Source: Trichobilharzia regenti (Eukaryota > Platyhelminthes > Trematoda > Strigeidida > Schistosomatidae). Taken from it: a stretch of 64,000 nucleotides of DNA. Under the pieces are notes generated by a model. That model was not told where the DNA came from. It did not search any database and was given only the letters and a program-made list of their open reading frames with translations. Positions 1-12,136 of this stretch are shown one piece after another (the first letter of the stretch is position 1; the number at the start of each line of letters is the position of its first letter). Location of the stretch: the NCBI GenBank assembly GCA_944472135.2, contig OX235268.1, positions 9,306,589-9,370,588 on the forward strand, written 5' to 3'. A program made the translations under genes and the position numbers.

Positions 1-163
1 TTGCGTACATTTCGATGACTGTCATTCGATAGATTTCCTTGCAGCTTGGCGGAAACCTGTACTCGATCTCGAATTTCCCTATCAGCTGTTGTGCAGTACC
101 TATTACTGTTGCAGGAACCGAAATATGATTGATATCGAATTCGTGCATCCTTCCGCACTTTCG
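1..163 (-). other. possible host exon running off the window edge (unrecognised)
   Basis: On the minus strand a frame stays open from about 163 to the window start, roughly 54 codons, and contains IGTAQQLIGKFEIEYRF. Just upstream on that strand, at about 164-185, is a pyrimidine-containing stretch ending in TTTCAG, which resembles a 3' splice acceptor. I recognise no domain. An open frame of this length can occur by chance, so this is a candidate only. Confidence 0.22.
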
Positions 164-3100
164 TGTGGTGTTTTGATGGCTGAAAGTCAATGGGATGCAT
201 AGATACAAGGGAAAATTAGTGTTCACGAATGGGCAGAAACTGCGATATGTTTTGCGATAACCTACAACATTCACTGTTTTCTGCCAAAATTTTTAAATGA
301 TTTAAATGCACACTGCAACATTTTAGTAATTTGGTGGATTTCAATACCATTCTCGTGATCAGGTACGTAAAGACATCTGTGGTGTGCGTCATTTTGTTCT
401 ATTATTGAGTTTGGTTTCATAAACTTCCGATTTTTGTTATTGCCCTGACGCCAAATTATATGCGTTTGTTCAAAGTTAATTCACAAAATTAATTTGAAAC
501 CACGTAGAAGTAGTGTCCGACATCTCTTAAAGCTATGGACGTAAGGTTTAGAAGCGGCTGCTGTATCCATTTAGGGGGGACTCATCGATTTCTGCAAGTA
601 AGGGCTACGCATCATGTTTCTAAATGCCCCCAGAAGCAACAGAATCTTCAGAAGCCATTATTGGGGTCCCAGCTCCTCTATTTCGAAACATGTTATATGG
701 ACAGAACATAAAATTGACGTTTGCACATTTTTTTAAACCTATCTGTAAAACGTGTTTGGATTGGGTCCTAAAGTTTGTGGAATCCGAAGTGTGATTCGGA
801 AGTTTAAACCACTTTTGTGAGTTCCAAAACTATTTGTCATCACACAAAACCTTCTTTGTTAAACTTGGTTTGGATACCAGTCAGGGTAGATGTACTAATA
901 CCTGTTATTTGGTTTAGTGATGTTCATTGTTATTTTGACCTTCGATATGTGATCTTAATTCGACGTGAATTTATTTTCTGACCTCTTAACTGTATTAATT
1001 TCATATGTATTCCTATGACAAGTCCATGCGTGACCATATTGTCCAAATTGTGTTGCACAAATACAACAATGCACGACTCAGACAAATTACGTCGTATTAC
1101 TTCGTCTAAATATCCACTTGTGTCAAAAATAGTAATTGATGTAATCGCATATTGATATAAACTTTCATTAATTCTTACTTTGGTATCTCGTTAATATTAT
1201 ATTGGCAGTTATATTCATGTATACATGCTGTGCACCCTTTTCTTAGGTAATCTGTAGTTCCAGTGACCTCGTTGGATTCGTTGCTGAAGAAAGTGGTTTC
1301 CAGTACCGTTGATTTTGTATTTTGTGTCGAATCACTAATAAATATATTCCCTATACCTCAAATAGACATTCTACTTGTTAATAGTCACCACTAACTTTAT
1401 AGAATGTTGTGAGCTACAGAGTTAGGGTCATGTGTTGTATTGAGTAGTGCGTTTAGAAGATGCTACCGCCTCTGAGGTATATTGTCGTCAGTATGGAGTG
1501 CATTCTCGTTCTCGTGATAAATCTGTTAGCAGTGATTATTATTAGTACCTATAATTCGTAAGGATGGTATATAACGAAACGTATTAATTCAGTAGTCAAA
1601 GGTTAGAACTATCCGTTAAAATTGAAACAGGTGCTCATGAATGGGAAAACTGATTAATCGAAAGTTGAAACATCACGTAAGTGATAAAGTCATTAGCATT
1701 GTTTACATGCGAATAGTTAAGGTTATTTATTTAAAAACGATGGCTACTCGTTGATGGTTTGAGGGATATTTCGTTTGATAGGAAATAGGTGCGACATTAA
1801 CTGAAAAACAGTGTAACTGGATAAGCAACATCAACTGGCCAGTATACAAATATTTTGAAGTAAAACACGATCGGGCAAAGTATTTCGAAGACAGGAGTAG
1901 AGCAGTCTTCTGAAACTATTAATTTAGTGAGCAACTAAATTTGTCTTTAAATTAAGACTGAAAGTAAGCGGCATATTGGTAGGCTAAACGATTATCATTA
2001 TTCGGTTTCGTTAGAATAAGTATCCGAGTACTATTTCACTCATCATTCTGTCTTTTGAATAACTTAGTAATATGGCGTTTACTTTCGGATCCAAATTACT
2101 AAGTAAAGGTTAATATCCCTAATATGAAATTGTCGCCAAAGTAAGTAAATATGTTCATATCTAGAAAATACTAAGGTTTGGAGTTGTTTTTTCTACTACC
2201 ACAACACCAGGTGACTCACCAATTAGTCACAAAGTAAAACTAGGTCTGTCCAAGACAGTCTGCTCTTGACTTCTAGGTATCGTGAAGGATAAACTATGCC
2301 CGTAGGTTAACAGGATTAGACGCATGATGTCAATTCGAAACTAGGTATCTATGTTTCGCAGCTACAGAAAACACCATGTTACAATCTATTCCTTTAATCG
2401 TGTCAATCAATGTGACATCAGTTAAGACTAGAAAAGGAACACCACTGGTTTTCACAAAATCCATTTGTGTTCCCTAATATAATGTACATTCCGTAATTAT
2501 AGGCAAACCACGAAACGCACCAAGTCATCACGTATATACGAACAAAAATTCAGCGTACAAGGTAGGGTGGATTTAAAGGAATGCCTACTCGATATGGCTC
2601 AGAGTTCATGTGAAGTGACACATGCCTACATCTGAAGGTGCGTGTATAAGGTATATCGCATTTCCTCAGCCCTTCGTCTAAGTGACTCAGTGGGTCGCCT
2701 CCATATTTGACAAATGCTTAGTCCATGAATTCTACTTGTACCTGTAAAACACAAAGAATACCCTGCTGGGATATGGTGCTGTGTTACACTAGAGTCCCTC
2801 AGTTTACAGGTAAATCACACTTAATATCAGTATTGCGGCTTTTAGTTGAAAAAGTCATTCGACTGTGTCACAGATGCTTTTGGCTGGATTCCTCAGTACC
2901 AAGTATTGTTCCCTGAGAGTGCATTGAAGAAACCCTGCGGGACGATATTGAAGCTTTGCCGAAAATTGAATAGAAGCATTTCACTCATACAATATGTATA
3001 CAGTAAAGAATACACTCTTAACTCACTGCGCTCAGCCCTACATCACCCTATAAAATTCTCTTGCTTGGAAATGAAACATGTACATATATATTGTGTCGTT

Positions 3101-4060
3101 AACTTCAGATACACATTAATATCTAAATTTCATACGCCTTCTGTTTCACTACTCTATGTAATAATAGTTTGACAGTTATTTACGAATGCAGTAATAAGTA
3201 GTTCATGGGCCACGAGTAGCACTTGGTATTCAGCAGAGGTAATGGGCACTTAGTGATTGTAATTTAGAGAACTAATACGACAAGGTTGGCTTTTTTCTAA
3301 TATATACGCACCTATCAACGCAATGAAAAGATAATGACGAATTGTTATCACAAGCATTCTATTTACTATGGAGGGAATGTTATTACAAGCCAACATCACA
3401 GTAACATGTACAAGTCTTGCATGTCATTGCATCAGTAATATTAGCACACTAATTGTATTACGGCCAAGTGTAAATGATTTAAAGGCATCGTAACAATAAC
3501 TTTGCGGGAGGTAGATGTATTGAAAGACTGCTTGCAGACACTATGTACGACGACATCTAGCAGAATGTCTACGAAGACTGACAACCTAAAATGAGGAAGA
3601 TAAAAATGAAACAGTTGGGTGACACATTATGGATAAGATGAATATTTTTGATATGTGTGTAAAACTTGGGCAATATGGTAGAGTATAACTACATTATGGA
3701 TACGACTTTATTTTGATAAATCACACAGTGTTGTACAGCAATATTATCTGATGACGTTTCGAGCACAAATTATTGCTCATAATCGTATCAAGTCAGTCAC
3801 ACAACTTTTTGCCTCATTCATACACATGAGTATTTTAGTTAAGCGTACTACAGGGATAAAAGGTCACTCATCTCATTCACTTCTATTCACACTAATTCTT
3901 ATGTCCGTGTTACTGACTTTTGGTTTATGTTTTCCTCTTCGGTGCACTTTATCTGGACAATTTAAGGAATTAGGAAGTGCATAGAATACTTAGGAAACGG
4001 TATGAATAATCGTTTAAGCTAATTAACACTAGGTAGTTGTGACACTACGCATCTGCAGTG
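164..4060. other. non-coding AT-rich region, no recognisable gene
   Basis: Open frames here are short (108 codons or fewer, for example 2846-3172 and 3751-3984). They have no protein motif I can recognise and show the composition expected of random frames in AT-rich DNA. I see no LTR, LINE motif or structured RNA. Old decayed repeats could be present below what can be recognised by eye. Confidence 0.4.
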
Positions 4061-4061
4061 A

Positions 4062-4140
4062 CAAAGCTGACTGACTGAGTTTTAACATGGAAATGAGCAC
4101 AGAAGTGTAGCAGTCCAATTTATGACGTTCCACACTTGAA
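4062..4140 (-). repeat. 3'-end relic of an RTE-type LINE
   Basis: On the plus strand a short tetranucleotide-like run (CTGACTGACTGA) is followed by a stretch resembling the 3' end of the RTE element at 35098-35170, with shared words such as AACAT, GAAGTG, AGCAG and CACGTTCCA/GACGTTCCA. Similar ends lie near 5465 and 7315. This is probably a heavily 5'-truncated insertion. Confidence 0.45.
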
Positions 4141-4495
4141 AATATTATATTTAGTTAGTTTTTATAATTTATAATAATTTTTATAATAATAATTTTTTTT
4201 TATAATAATTTATTTTCATATAAACATAAATTTACATGAAAATGCATTCCATTTTTACAGGCACGATCAAGGATGATATAATGTCAAATCTTAAATTGTC
4301 TACAAGTTAATAATGTTTCAACAGTTAAATATTTGATATATATATAAATACACATTGTCTGAACTAGGCTGTATAGTTATTGAATTGTACAGTTGTCCTC
4401 CAGGTTGAGCGGGAAAATCGACTTCGTTTCGTTTTCATCCCGTGGCTGTAGGCATACGATAACCAACCAATATTGAGATAAGTACAACGTTTACA
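4141..4495 (-). repeat. LINE 3'-end repeat with AT-rich tail (copy of the 55206-55519 repeat)
   Basis: The reverse complement matches 55206-55519. Shared features in order are a stretch ending in TGATCGTGCCTGTAAAAATG, a CATTTTCATGTAAATTTAT block and an (ATT)n-like tail. The GCCTGTAAA word just before the tail recurs at 16390 (-), 45060, 55450 and 58265, so it marks the 3' end of a LINE family that includes the CR1 elements here. No coding remains. Confidence 0.6.
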
Positions 4496-4749
4496 AGGAA
4501 TTGGAAGCTGTTTTAGTAAAATTAAAGTGCTGAGGTGAAACATTAAAGTGTAATAGATTAAGTGAGTGAAATATATCATTAATAAACACATTTATATAGA
4601 AAACAGAATGGGGAAGTAATTAATCCTTAGGCCGACAACGTTCATTTGCAATGTATAATGAAACCAATATATTTTATACTATCATCATGTCCACTTTTGG
4701 CTTTAATACAATTATTTTTAAGCCAGTTGTTTTTATTTCATGTCTTTTT

Positions 4750-5210
4750 TTCTATTTGGTGCACAACCGTACCCTCCAGAGAATAGGAATAGAATAAGTC
4801 GAATCAAATTCATAAAGAGCTATAAAATGTTAGGCTTAATGGAATATAATGAGAATCAAGTAAAGACGTTATTAGAAAATAAGTGAGACAAGATATTGTG
4901 AAGTGGTATTTAAAGATCTGACAATGGATAGCAAGTTAATTTATAAGATGCCCCATAAATCTGTGCAGATCCCACGTGGTCGCATCTCAACAATAGGCTA
5001 AGCGAATGGTATATATTTAAAGGTAGAAGCATTATCTGTCAAGGCGTTCACTATTATCTTTTTCAAGATAAAGATCTAAGCCCTCATAAAAATCAGAAAT
5101 ATCTCGAGCCTTTAATTTGTATATTGCTTTTCCTGCAGAATGGGGCGATTCACCTTAGTGACCACCACCATATCTACTGATCAGCTAGCGCCACCCTCCC
5201 TCCTTGAGCA
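4750..5210 (-). repeat. dispersed repeat, inverted relative to 62485-62925
   Basis: Long, clearly homologous blocks are shared with 62485-62925 in opposite orientation, including the segment read on the plus strand as CCATATCTACTGATCAGCTAG and one around AGATCTAAGCCCTCATAAAA. A third, more diverged relative lies at 57170-57345. No coding capacity is visible. It may be a SINE or a non-coding end of a larger element. Confidence 0.6.
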
Positions 5211-5439
5211 ATAATAATAAGCAAAACATATTTCATCAGATGTGTTTCGACTTCGCATTTGGGCTAAGCGATAAAATTAACTAACTCATGAGATATAACG
5301 AGAAAGAGTGTGAGAGTTATCTCGGGTAAGAGGAGAAATTATTGTAAGATCACTTTTTTTCAGTTAGACAAGAACTAAATGGGAAAATACGATTACCATT
5401 TGTTGACATTTTGCCTATTTTTATCCACGTTTTAGCATT

Positions 5440-6110
5440 TCACTATATCTGGACTATAGAACATTCTGACAGACTGACTTTCAACATAGAAGCTTGCACA
5501 CAAGTGCACCCGCTTAAGTTAGCACATTCCATGTAGCACACAAAGGTAGAAGAAAAAAGAAATTAAATGTCACTATAATGAGCATAAATGTGATGAAAAA
5601 CAAACTGTCATATGGAAAAAATATAAGGGTTGCTCAGATATGTGAGATTACACACAGTGAATGCATCTGTGTCATTAACAACGTTTGGAATCACATTTCT
5701 ACTTAACACTAAACTTAACCCCAATATTACTCACCATATTAGACTACTTAACACAGAAGAAAGGGTACAGACACTACGATCAAAAACCAGTAGTCTTTTC
5801 ATATCTTCCAGTTTCAATGGTCACTTATCGCAGCCTAAGTGGGCAATACCATCAGCATACACTAAGTTGACAAGACTGTTCTCTGGTAAGTCCCTAAAGT
5901 GGGTGATAGATAATTCGGTTAATACATTTAGGATGAACGTGAACTAAAATAAGGACTACAGTTGTGGAAATGAGCCTTGTATTATACCCTTCTTGGAAAT
6001 ATCAGTTCCCTCATAGTTTAGTTTCAGTATTAAGTGAATGGAATGCAGTCTACAGATTCATGAAATTCACATACTGACGCGCTACTTTCCTAGAATCCTA
6101 GTTGACGTCT
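5440..6110 (-). pseudogene. decayed RTE-type LINE fragment
   Basis: 5465-5680 resembles the 3' UTR and last coding region of the RTE element at 35098-35300. 5830-5910, read on the minus strand, resembles the RT active-site region of that element (around 36070-36130, the YADD segment). Pieces in between are missing or unreadable. No open frame longer than about 100 codons remains and the copy is dead. Confidence 0.55.
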
Positions 6111-7070
6111 CCTCAAGAAAGTGGGAGATGAGCATTGCACTTCTGTAAACTCAGTAGGCTGTGAACTGCTGCCAATGAAATCGACAGCAATTTTTGGTAT
6201 TACGTAATTCCGAAACCCATCATATAATCTTTGACACTGACTTCTGGTTCGATCAGATGAAGTTAAAGGCAAGAGCTGAGAATATGGGAGATGTTGAGGG
6301 TTAGATAGTATAGTTTTAGACCATTTATCGCATGAGTTTAGATGTCTTTCAACTAATCCATTAACGAGTTGACTAAATGGTACGCCACTTGCCCTAATGA
6401 CAGCCTTAATACCCTGCACAATACGACATAGCCGTTTTTGAGTAATTCAGGAAAGAATAAGGGGGAGCAGTAAAGACCGATGCAAGAGTTAACAAATTGT
6501 AAAAGGAGGTTGAATGATTCCTGACTGTCTTGACCACATAACGTGGTAAGCTAGACTGAAGGTTTTCTTAGAAATCGACAAGATATAGAATGACCAAGAA
6601 AGACCAGAGGATAGAACTACTTCAAGGTATTTTATGTTAGACTTAGTTTCTGTTTCAGGGCCCTCTTTGATACGAGCATCTTGTAAACAACACAATTCTT
6701 GTAATTCACGCTTATGAGTGAAGGGAAAGTTAACTGCCTGAAATGTAGAGGCATTTAACGTAAGACCATATGCCTTAGACTACAGACAGGAAGCAGTTAG
6801 GTTTGCTGCAGTCACATTGTAACATGACAGGAAGTGAGACGGTCAGATCACCAGCGTATTTGACGAAGTTGCTCTCATTAGAAGGAGAAAAGTCATGTAA
6901 GACGAGGGAGAAAAAAGAAGAGGAGAGATAACAATACCCTGAGGAACACCAGCTTCAGCAAACGAGGCGGAATATTTACCCTAATATACAGTATGCTGCA
7001 TTCCATTTGAGAAATGATAATGCAACCAGTCAACTCCTCAGGACCCGTGTTTTCACGACCGAAAACTTAT
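6090..7070 (-). pseudogene. decayed L2/Rex-like LINE reverse transcriptase fragment
   Basis: Two minus-strand frames (6090-6419 and 6489-6695) align with the C-terminal third of the intact 934-residue LINE protein at 49481-52285. Examples are SGVPFSQLVNGLVERHL against SGVPVDHIVNVVVDRHL, and IKYLEVVLSSGLSWS against IKYLGLILSSDLSWS. Near 6840-6880 the minus strand still reads NFVKYAGDLTV, so the catalytic YADD has become YAGD. Several frameshifts separate the blocks. It is an old member of the same family and cannot be active. Confidence 0.7.
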
Positions 7071-7299
7071 TCAACTAAAGTCATCTATGTCCTGAGTCGA
7101 CAACAACGGCATATGCTGACTGAAAGCTTAGCACAAAAGTGACAAAGCACAAAAACTTGCAAAGTAGGAGACGAGTCCCGGGTGAAAGAAGAGATTACTG
7201 AAAGGTATCTATTTTTCATTTGGCAAAGAACAAGATTAAGAACTACACCTATCATTTGTTGAAATTTTGGAGATCATTTATCAATGTTTCGCATTTAGT

Positions 7300-8340
7300 T
7301 ATGCCTAGACTGTGTCATTCTGACTAGCTTTCAGTATGAGTTTGCAGAGAAGTCCACCTGTTTAATTTACCACATTCCATGTAGAACACGTAGGTAGAGA
7401 CATAAAACTAAATGCAAGTTTAACGAGCGAAAGTGTGAGGGAGAATAAATAGTGACAACGAAAAACATGAGTTGAACAGATACGTGAGATTACATAGAGT
7501 GAATGCATCTGTGCCAGTAACAAAGATTTGCAGTCATATCTCTAGTAGTTCTTCCAGCTGACCGTCAACGATTTTATGAACCAATACCAGTTTTCCACTT
7601 GACTGACCCAAACACATTTTAAACCTTAACATGTGCTGGCCAGCATTGTCCCTGGAGGAAGGCGATGGCTTGATATGCCAGCACCTTCTAGCCATCTCAA
7701 CCTATTCAGCTTCCCTACCTTGAAGACTAATATACCCTCCCCACCTAAACATTTATGCGTAACCTCAACAGCACTCGCCATATTATACTGCTTTACTCAT
7801 GAGATAGAACGCAGACACCTGTAATCAAACACCGGTATTATTTTCGTATCCTACAGCATCAGGGGTTACTTCGCATAGTCTACATATGTAAAGATGGTTA
7901 TCGGGAGACGCAATTATATCACTCATGAAGAAATTTAAATTATTTCACTTTATACTACATATTGCGCTGAAGAAGGACGAAAAGCTTCGCAACTAAACCA
8001 ACCAGCTCAGAAAACACTACTAATTGCATAGCAACAAAATGAATATCCACCTATAGGTGGACGATATCATCAGCAAACTGTAAGTTGATGAGACTATTCC
8101 CTGATAAGTCTCTAAAGTCAGCTATAGACTATCCTACTAATACATGTGTGATTGAATTGAACTGTTTTAAGGATGACAGTTTAAGAATTCAACCTTGTGT
8201 TGCATCCCACTCGGAAATGTGTTTTATGGAGTAATTCGCAAACAGTATTCAATGAATAGAAAACATTCTGTAGGCCTAATGAAACTCATAAATTGACGCA
8301 CTACTTTTGCAGGCAACATAGTGTTTCCTCAATAAAGTGA
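7300..8340 (-). pseudogene. second decayed RTE-type LINE fragment
   Basis: 7310-7530 repeats the RTE 3' UTR seen at 5465 and 35100. 7560-7870 resembles the C-terminal coding region of the RTE protein (35440-35720). 8050-8340 repeats the RT segment also found at 5830-6110. The order is that of an RTE element on the minus strand with internal losses. Together with the L2-like relic between the two RTE pieces, this suggests nested or repeated insertion. Confidence 0.5.
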
Positions 8341-8914
8341 AAATCGGATATTTCGGCTGCATAAAACGAATAAGTGATATCCTGGCAATACCAATGACTA
8401 CAGCAAGTCTAGGAATTATGCACTACAACATTTACTTTGCTGAATACTGCGGCAGACTTTACATAAACACTTGACAGATATCAAATTTATACGGGAAGTC
8501 AGTAAGATTTAGTAAACTAAAAGTACTTTCGGTTTCCATAGCACTTCTCCGTGCCGAATTTATACCTTTAAGGGCCTACAGAGATTAAAACTTCAATCAA
8601 ATAACACTGACGTGGAAGAAATTCCATTCTTCAGTGCTAAAATTAATGGAAATAATCACGTTTTTTATTCTAAAAACAGGAGTATTCGTAATGTTTTACT
8701 TTATGTAAATGAAGTTACATACAGTTGCACTAAGAACTCAGTACAACTCAATGCACGATAGTATATATACAAATAAACTGAAAAATAATGTCCTCCTTGC
8801 CTTATTAACAACTTGTTCTTATTCCAGGATTATAACTTTCTTTCACCCATGAGCCTGAGTTATGTCTATGAAATCGCAATATTACATCAGTTAAATCTTC
8901 TTCCAAAACCAAGG

Positions 8915-9230
8915 TCACTTGAAACCAATAGCAACATAGCAACAAGCGTCATTGAGGGGATATGCAATAAAGTCGCTCCTGTATACAGCAATGAGGTCAA
9001 TGTCTTGGCCTATACATTTAAGTATGCAGCGTAGAAGTTCGCACGACTCACTTTCGTGAGCGGGTGCTTCGATACCATGCACGGTTAGGCCTTTCTTGAG
9101 GTAGATGACTACTCCACCTCCTTTGCGGTTTAGTCGGCCCACCCTGTGCAATATGTATCGCTGTAGAGATATAGTTTCAAGCCATTGACCACTCTGTGAA
9201 AGAACCTAAATTCCACATCTATTTCATTCG
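8915..9230 (-). pseudogene. endonuclease-domain fragment of a CR1/Jockey-type LINE
   Basis: The minus-strand translation contains LNRKGGGVVIYLKKGLTV and IGQDIDLIAVYRS, typical of the middle of a LINE apurinic-like endonuclease: the KGGG(V/C) strand, then the I-VYR strand. The frame is lost on both sides and no reverse transcriptase follows directly downstream on that strand. It is therefore an isolated fragment, possibly separated from the RT relic at 9.7-11.4 kb by rearrangement. Confidence 0.6.
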
Positions 9231-9417
9231 AACTCCGTTTGAGCACCTTCTTGCGGCGACCTCGTAAATGTATACGTGATAAAGAGAAAATCTCAGAAAG
9301 AACAATCGCTAAATCACCCTTTAATATAAGGTGTGCTAAAATAAAGTTGTTTCACCTCCTTCGGCATGATTATGGGAAGAGATTTAAGTGTTCCAGCCTC
9401 TTATCATAGGGAAGGTG

Positions 9418-9607
9418 TGTGCGTCGGTAGCACAGTGGTTAGGACTCTCGTCTACCATGCGCATAGTTCGAGGTTCGATCCCCTGTCGACGCAAACCTGA
9501 TGTCTATGGTTGGTCGGCAAAATGTGGGCAACCGATATCCATGCTAAAAATTCCATACTTGTACCAAAAATACGTGGGATCAAGCTCTAATCAAAAAATA
9601 AAAATAA
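9418..9607 (+). repeat. tRNA-like SINE
   Basis: The first 73 nt (about 9420-9492) look like a tRNA-derived head. They begin GCGTCGG and end CGACGC, which can pair as an acceptor stem. A GTAGCACAGTGGTTAGGAC box A-like segment and a GAGGTTCGATCCC box B-like segment follow. The anticodon arm is not convincing, and a body of about 90 nt plus an A-rich tail (AAAAAATAAAAATAAAAT) follows. This fits a SINE, not a functional tRNA gene. Confidence 0.65.
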
Positions 9608-9639
9608 AATACCACTAACTAATTTGGTTGCTACCCTCT

Positions 9640-11425
9640 TCACTCTTTCCAGGATATATGTCTCCTTTTTGAATTATGGACTCACCGCTTGTATGCAGTA
9701 TCCTAGATCAGGCCTGACACGTTGTGTTGAGTACTTGGAACATTCTATCGTCTAATCGTTTGAAAGCCCCTCTAAGATCGCATAGCATTTAAAAGTCTTA
9801 ACTAGGGCTCTATTACAATTTGATGTTGCTTTAATGTCATGACTTACAACAATTCATAAGTTCTTTTGTCCCCTAACATCTGGCATTTCTGTGTCCCCAA
9901 GGAAGTATGACGTGTAAGACCTCTGACCTTGGTGTATTACTGCACTTACCTTGAAATCAATTTACAGGCTCCAAAGGTTAGTCTATTTAGCTGATTTATC
10001 TGGGTCGTTTTGTAGTACCAATATATCATCGTTATCATTTACGGTTTTCCAAATCTTAATATCGTCGCCAAATAGTTAGGAAGATGAGGTAATAGTTTTT
10101 GGCAGTTCATTTACGTATAATAAGAATAGTAGGGGGCCAAGTACGGTTCCCTGCGGTACCCCACTTAATACTGCTTTTCACCCTGACAGTAGACAATTAG
10201 CCCTTACCTTTGCCTTCTATCCGTCAGGTGATCTCCAAACCACTCATGTAGACTTCGGTCCAATCCAAAACGTTTGAGTCTACTAAGAAGACCTAAATTA
10301 GATACCTTATCGAATGCTTTAATAAGGTCGATAAAGTTAACGTCTAATGGATGGTTCTTATCCCTGGCTTCGACCCAGTCTTCCCTAGCTAGCATAAAAT
10401 TTGTCAGGGAGGATCGTCCTGATCGGAATCCGTGCTGGTCCACCTCCAGTAAGACATTTTGCTACATACAAGCTAACAGCTGTTTCTAATACCTTTGCTA
10501 TAATGCAGGTTAGACTTACAGGTCGGTAATTGAATGCTAACTACGTGTTCTGCTCTTTGAAGGTAGGCCTATAAAGGAATCTTTCCGGTCCCTGGGTAGC
10601 CTAGTCTGGGTCAGAGACATCTGAAAACTTACTATAAGTGGAATGTATGTTATATCAGCCAAGGAGATTAGCAGTCTAGTGTGAACTCCTTCGGATCCAG
10701 CTGATTTAGATGGCTTCATTTTAGTACTCTGAGAACCACAGCATCATCTACACGATTGGGGGCATTTTTATTGCTATAGCAGTGACCTTGCTATACCCCT
10801 GAGTCGAACGATCAGACGAAAATACATCGTAAAAGTATTCCCAGATGTTTTCAGCTTTTCTTTCGTCTGACCCGTCCGCCTCTCCAGTACTGCTTTTGAG
10901 TGACGGTATACCAGCGATAGTTTGATTCCTGCGTCTAAAATTTGAGTGGCAGCAATCACATCAGGTTGCAGTCCTTCAGAAAACACTCCGAATTCAGGGG
11001 CCTTATTCCTAAGACTACTCACGTTCATATAGCATAATGAAAGATCTAAACGTTCACTCGACTTATGAACAGGGTCTGGGCAACATAGATTTCCGAGACC
11101 CCACTACCCGAAAGCCCAACAGTTAAAGGTCTTTATCGCCATTTGCTAGTGATACCCTTAATTGAGTCATGGCTTCTCTTCTCTTAATTTTGTCTTCCAG
11201 AGGCCAGTCGCACTTTATTTTTTCTTTCTGTCCTTAAACTTAAATGCTTTGCCGAGAATAATACTTTCCTCCATCTCATTCCCTGGTGCAATTTTCAACA
11301 GTCTTGGGAGATTTTCCGTTGCATCTGCATTTCGTCTACCAAATTTTACCACCGTTCTTATGTGTACTCCTTTGGTTTCTTTCAAGAAAGTACTTCACGA
11401 ATTGTGCAGCTAAATACCTCGAGAT
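9640..11425 (-). pseudogene. decayed CR1/Jockey-type LINE (ORF1, EN and RT remnants)
   Basis: Read on the minus strand from high to low coordinates: an ORF1-like remnant at about 11420-11220 (VVKFGRRNADATENLPRLL, followed by LGKAFKFKDR); an endonuclease start at 11028 (NVSSLRNKAPEFGVFSEGL, PDVIAATQ); an RT N-terminal remnant at 10719-10537 (KPSKSAGSEGVHTRLL); and an RT palm fragment at 10443-10204 (QHGFRSGRSSLTNFML, FIDLIKAFDKV). The minus strand near 10170-10075 still suggests the [12 protein letters not shown] segment. Frameshifts, stops and internal deletions separate every block. Gene order matches a two-ORF LINE that is long dead. Confidence 0.65.
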
Positions 11426-12136
11426 GGTCAGCACGTTGGGCAGCTGGATCCACTTTCCCTGATTCCTTCAAGTTTCAGATTACGATACTGTGATTTGAAT
11501 CTGAAAGTTTCCCAATCGTATTGCTGTTTACAGCCGTCAAGACCATATCGCTAAGCCAAGTCACTTTATCCTTCCTACGGTTCTTCAGGTCCTTAGTTTC
11601 GGCAGTTTTCAATATTTTATCCCTTCATCTTCTCGCTGGAACAAAGTTGTTCAATATCCAATATCGGTTTTACGAGCTAGTATAAACCAATTTGATTTCT
11701 TTGTGCTCGCTTCTTGATTGCAAGGTATAGGTTCCTGATCTTCGGTAAACTTTTGCGTAGTTCGTCCCGCCACTCGACTGTCGTAGCTTTGGTTGACTCC
11801 AAAGGGAGTAGTGCTGGGATTAATTATGTGTGATTCGTAGCATGAGGTGTGTTAAGACTGTTACTACTGTGAATGCAGTTGATCCTTTCGCCAGTTAGTC
11901 CTCCGGTGTTGTCGACAAGAGAAAAGAGATAGTAATAATAAAAATGCTAATAATAGATATAATTAGTGAAGTTATTCAGACTAAGAGACACAAACGGAAA
12001 TAGGAAAGCGCAACAACAGTCAGCTGATTAAGTTTGAAGAATAATATGAATAGTATATACATATATATCGGTAATAATGTTAGTAGTTGTCAGGAGAGTA
12101 AGACGGGAGAGAATGTAAAGAAGTAAAGTGACGAGT

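Noticed and set aside
2725..3172. A small host gene from two overlapping frames
   Set aside because: No recognisable motif, no splice signals supporting it, and the length is within chance for AT-rich DNA.
9420..9492. A functional tRNA gene
   Set aside because: Acceptor ends and internal boxes are tRNA-like, but the anticodon arm does not fold properly, the T stem has a mismatch, and a body with A-rich tail follows. A SINE explains it better.
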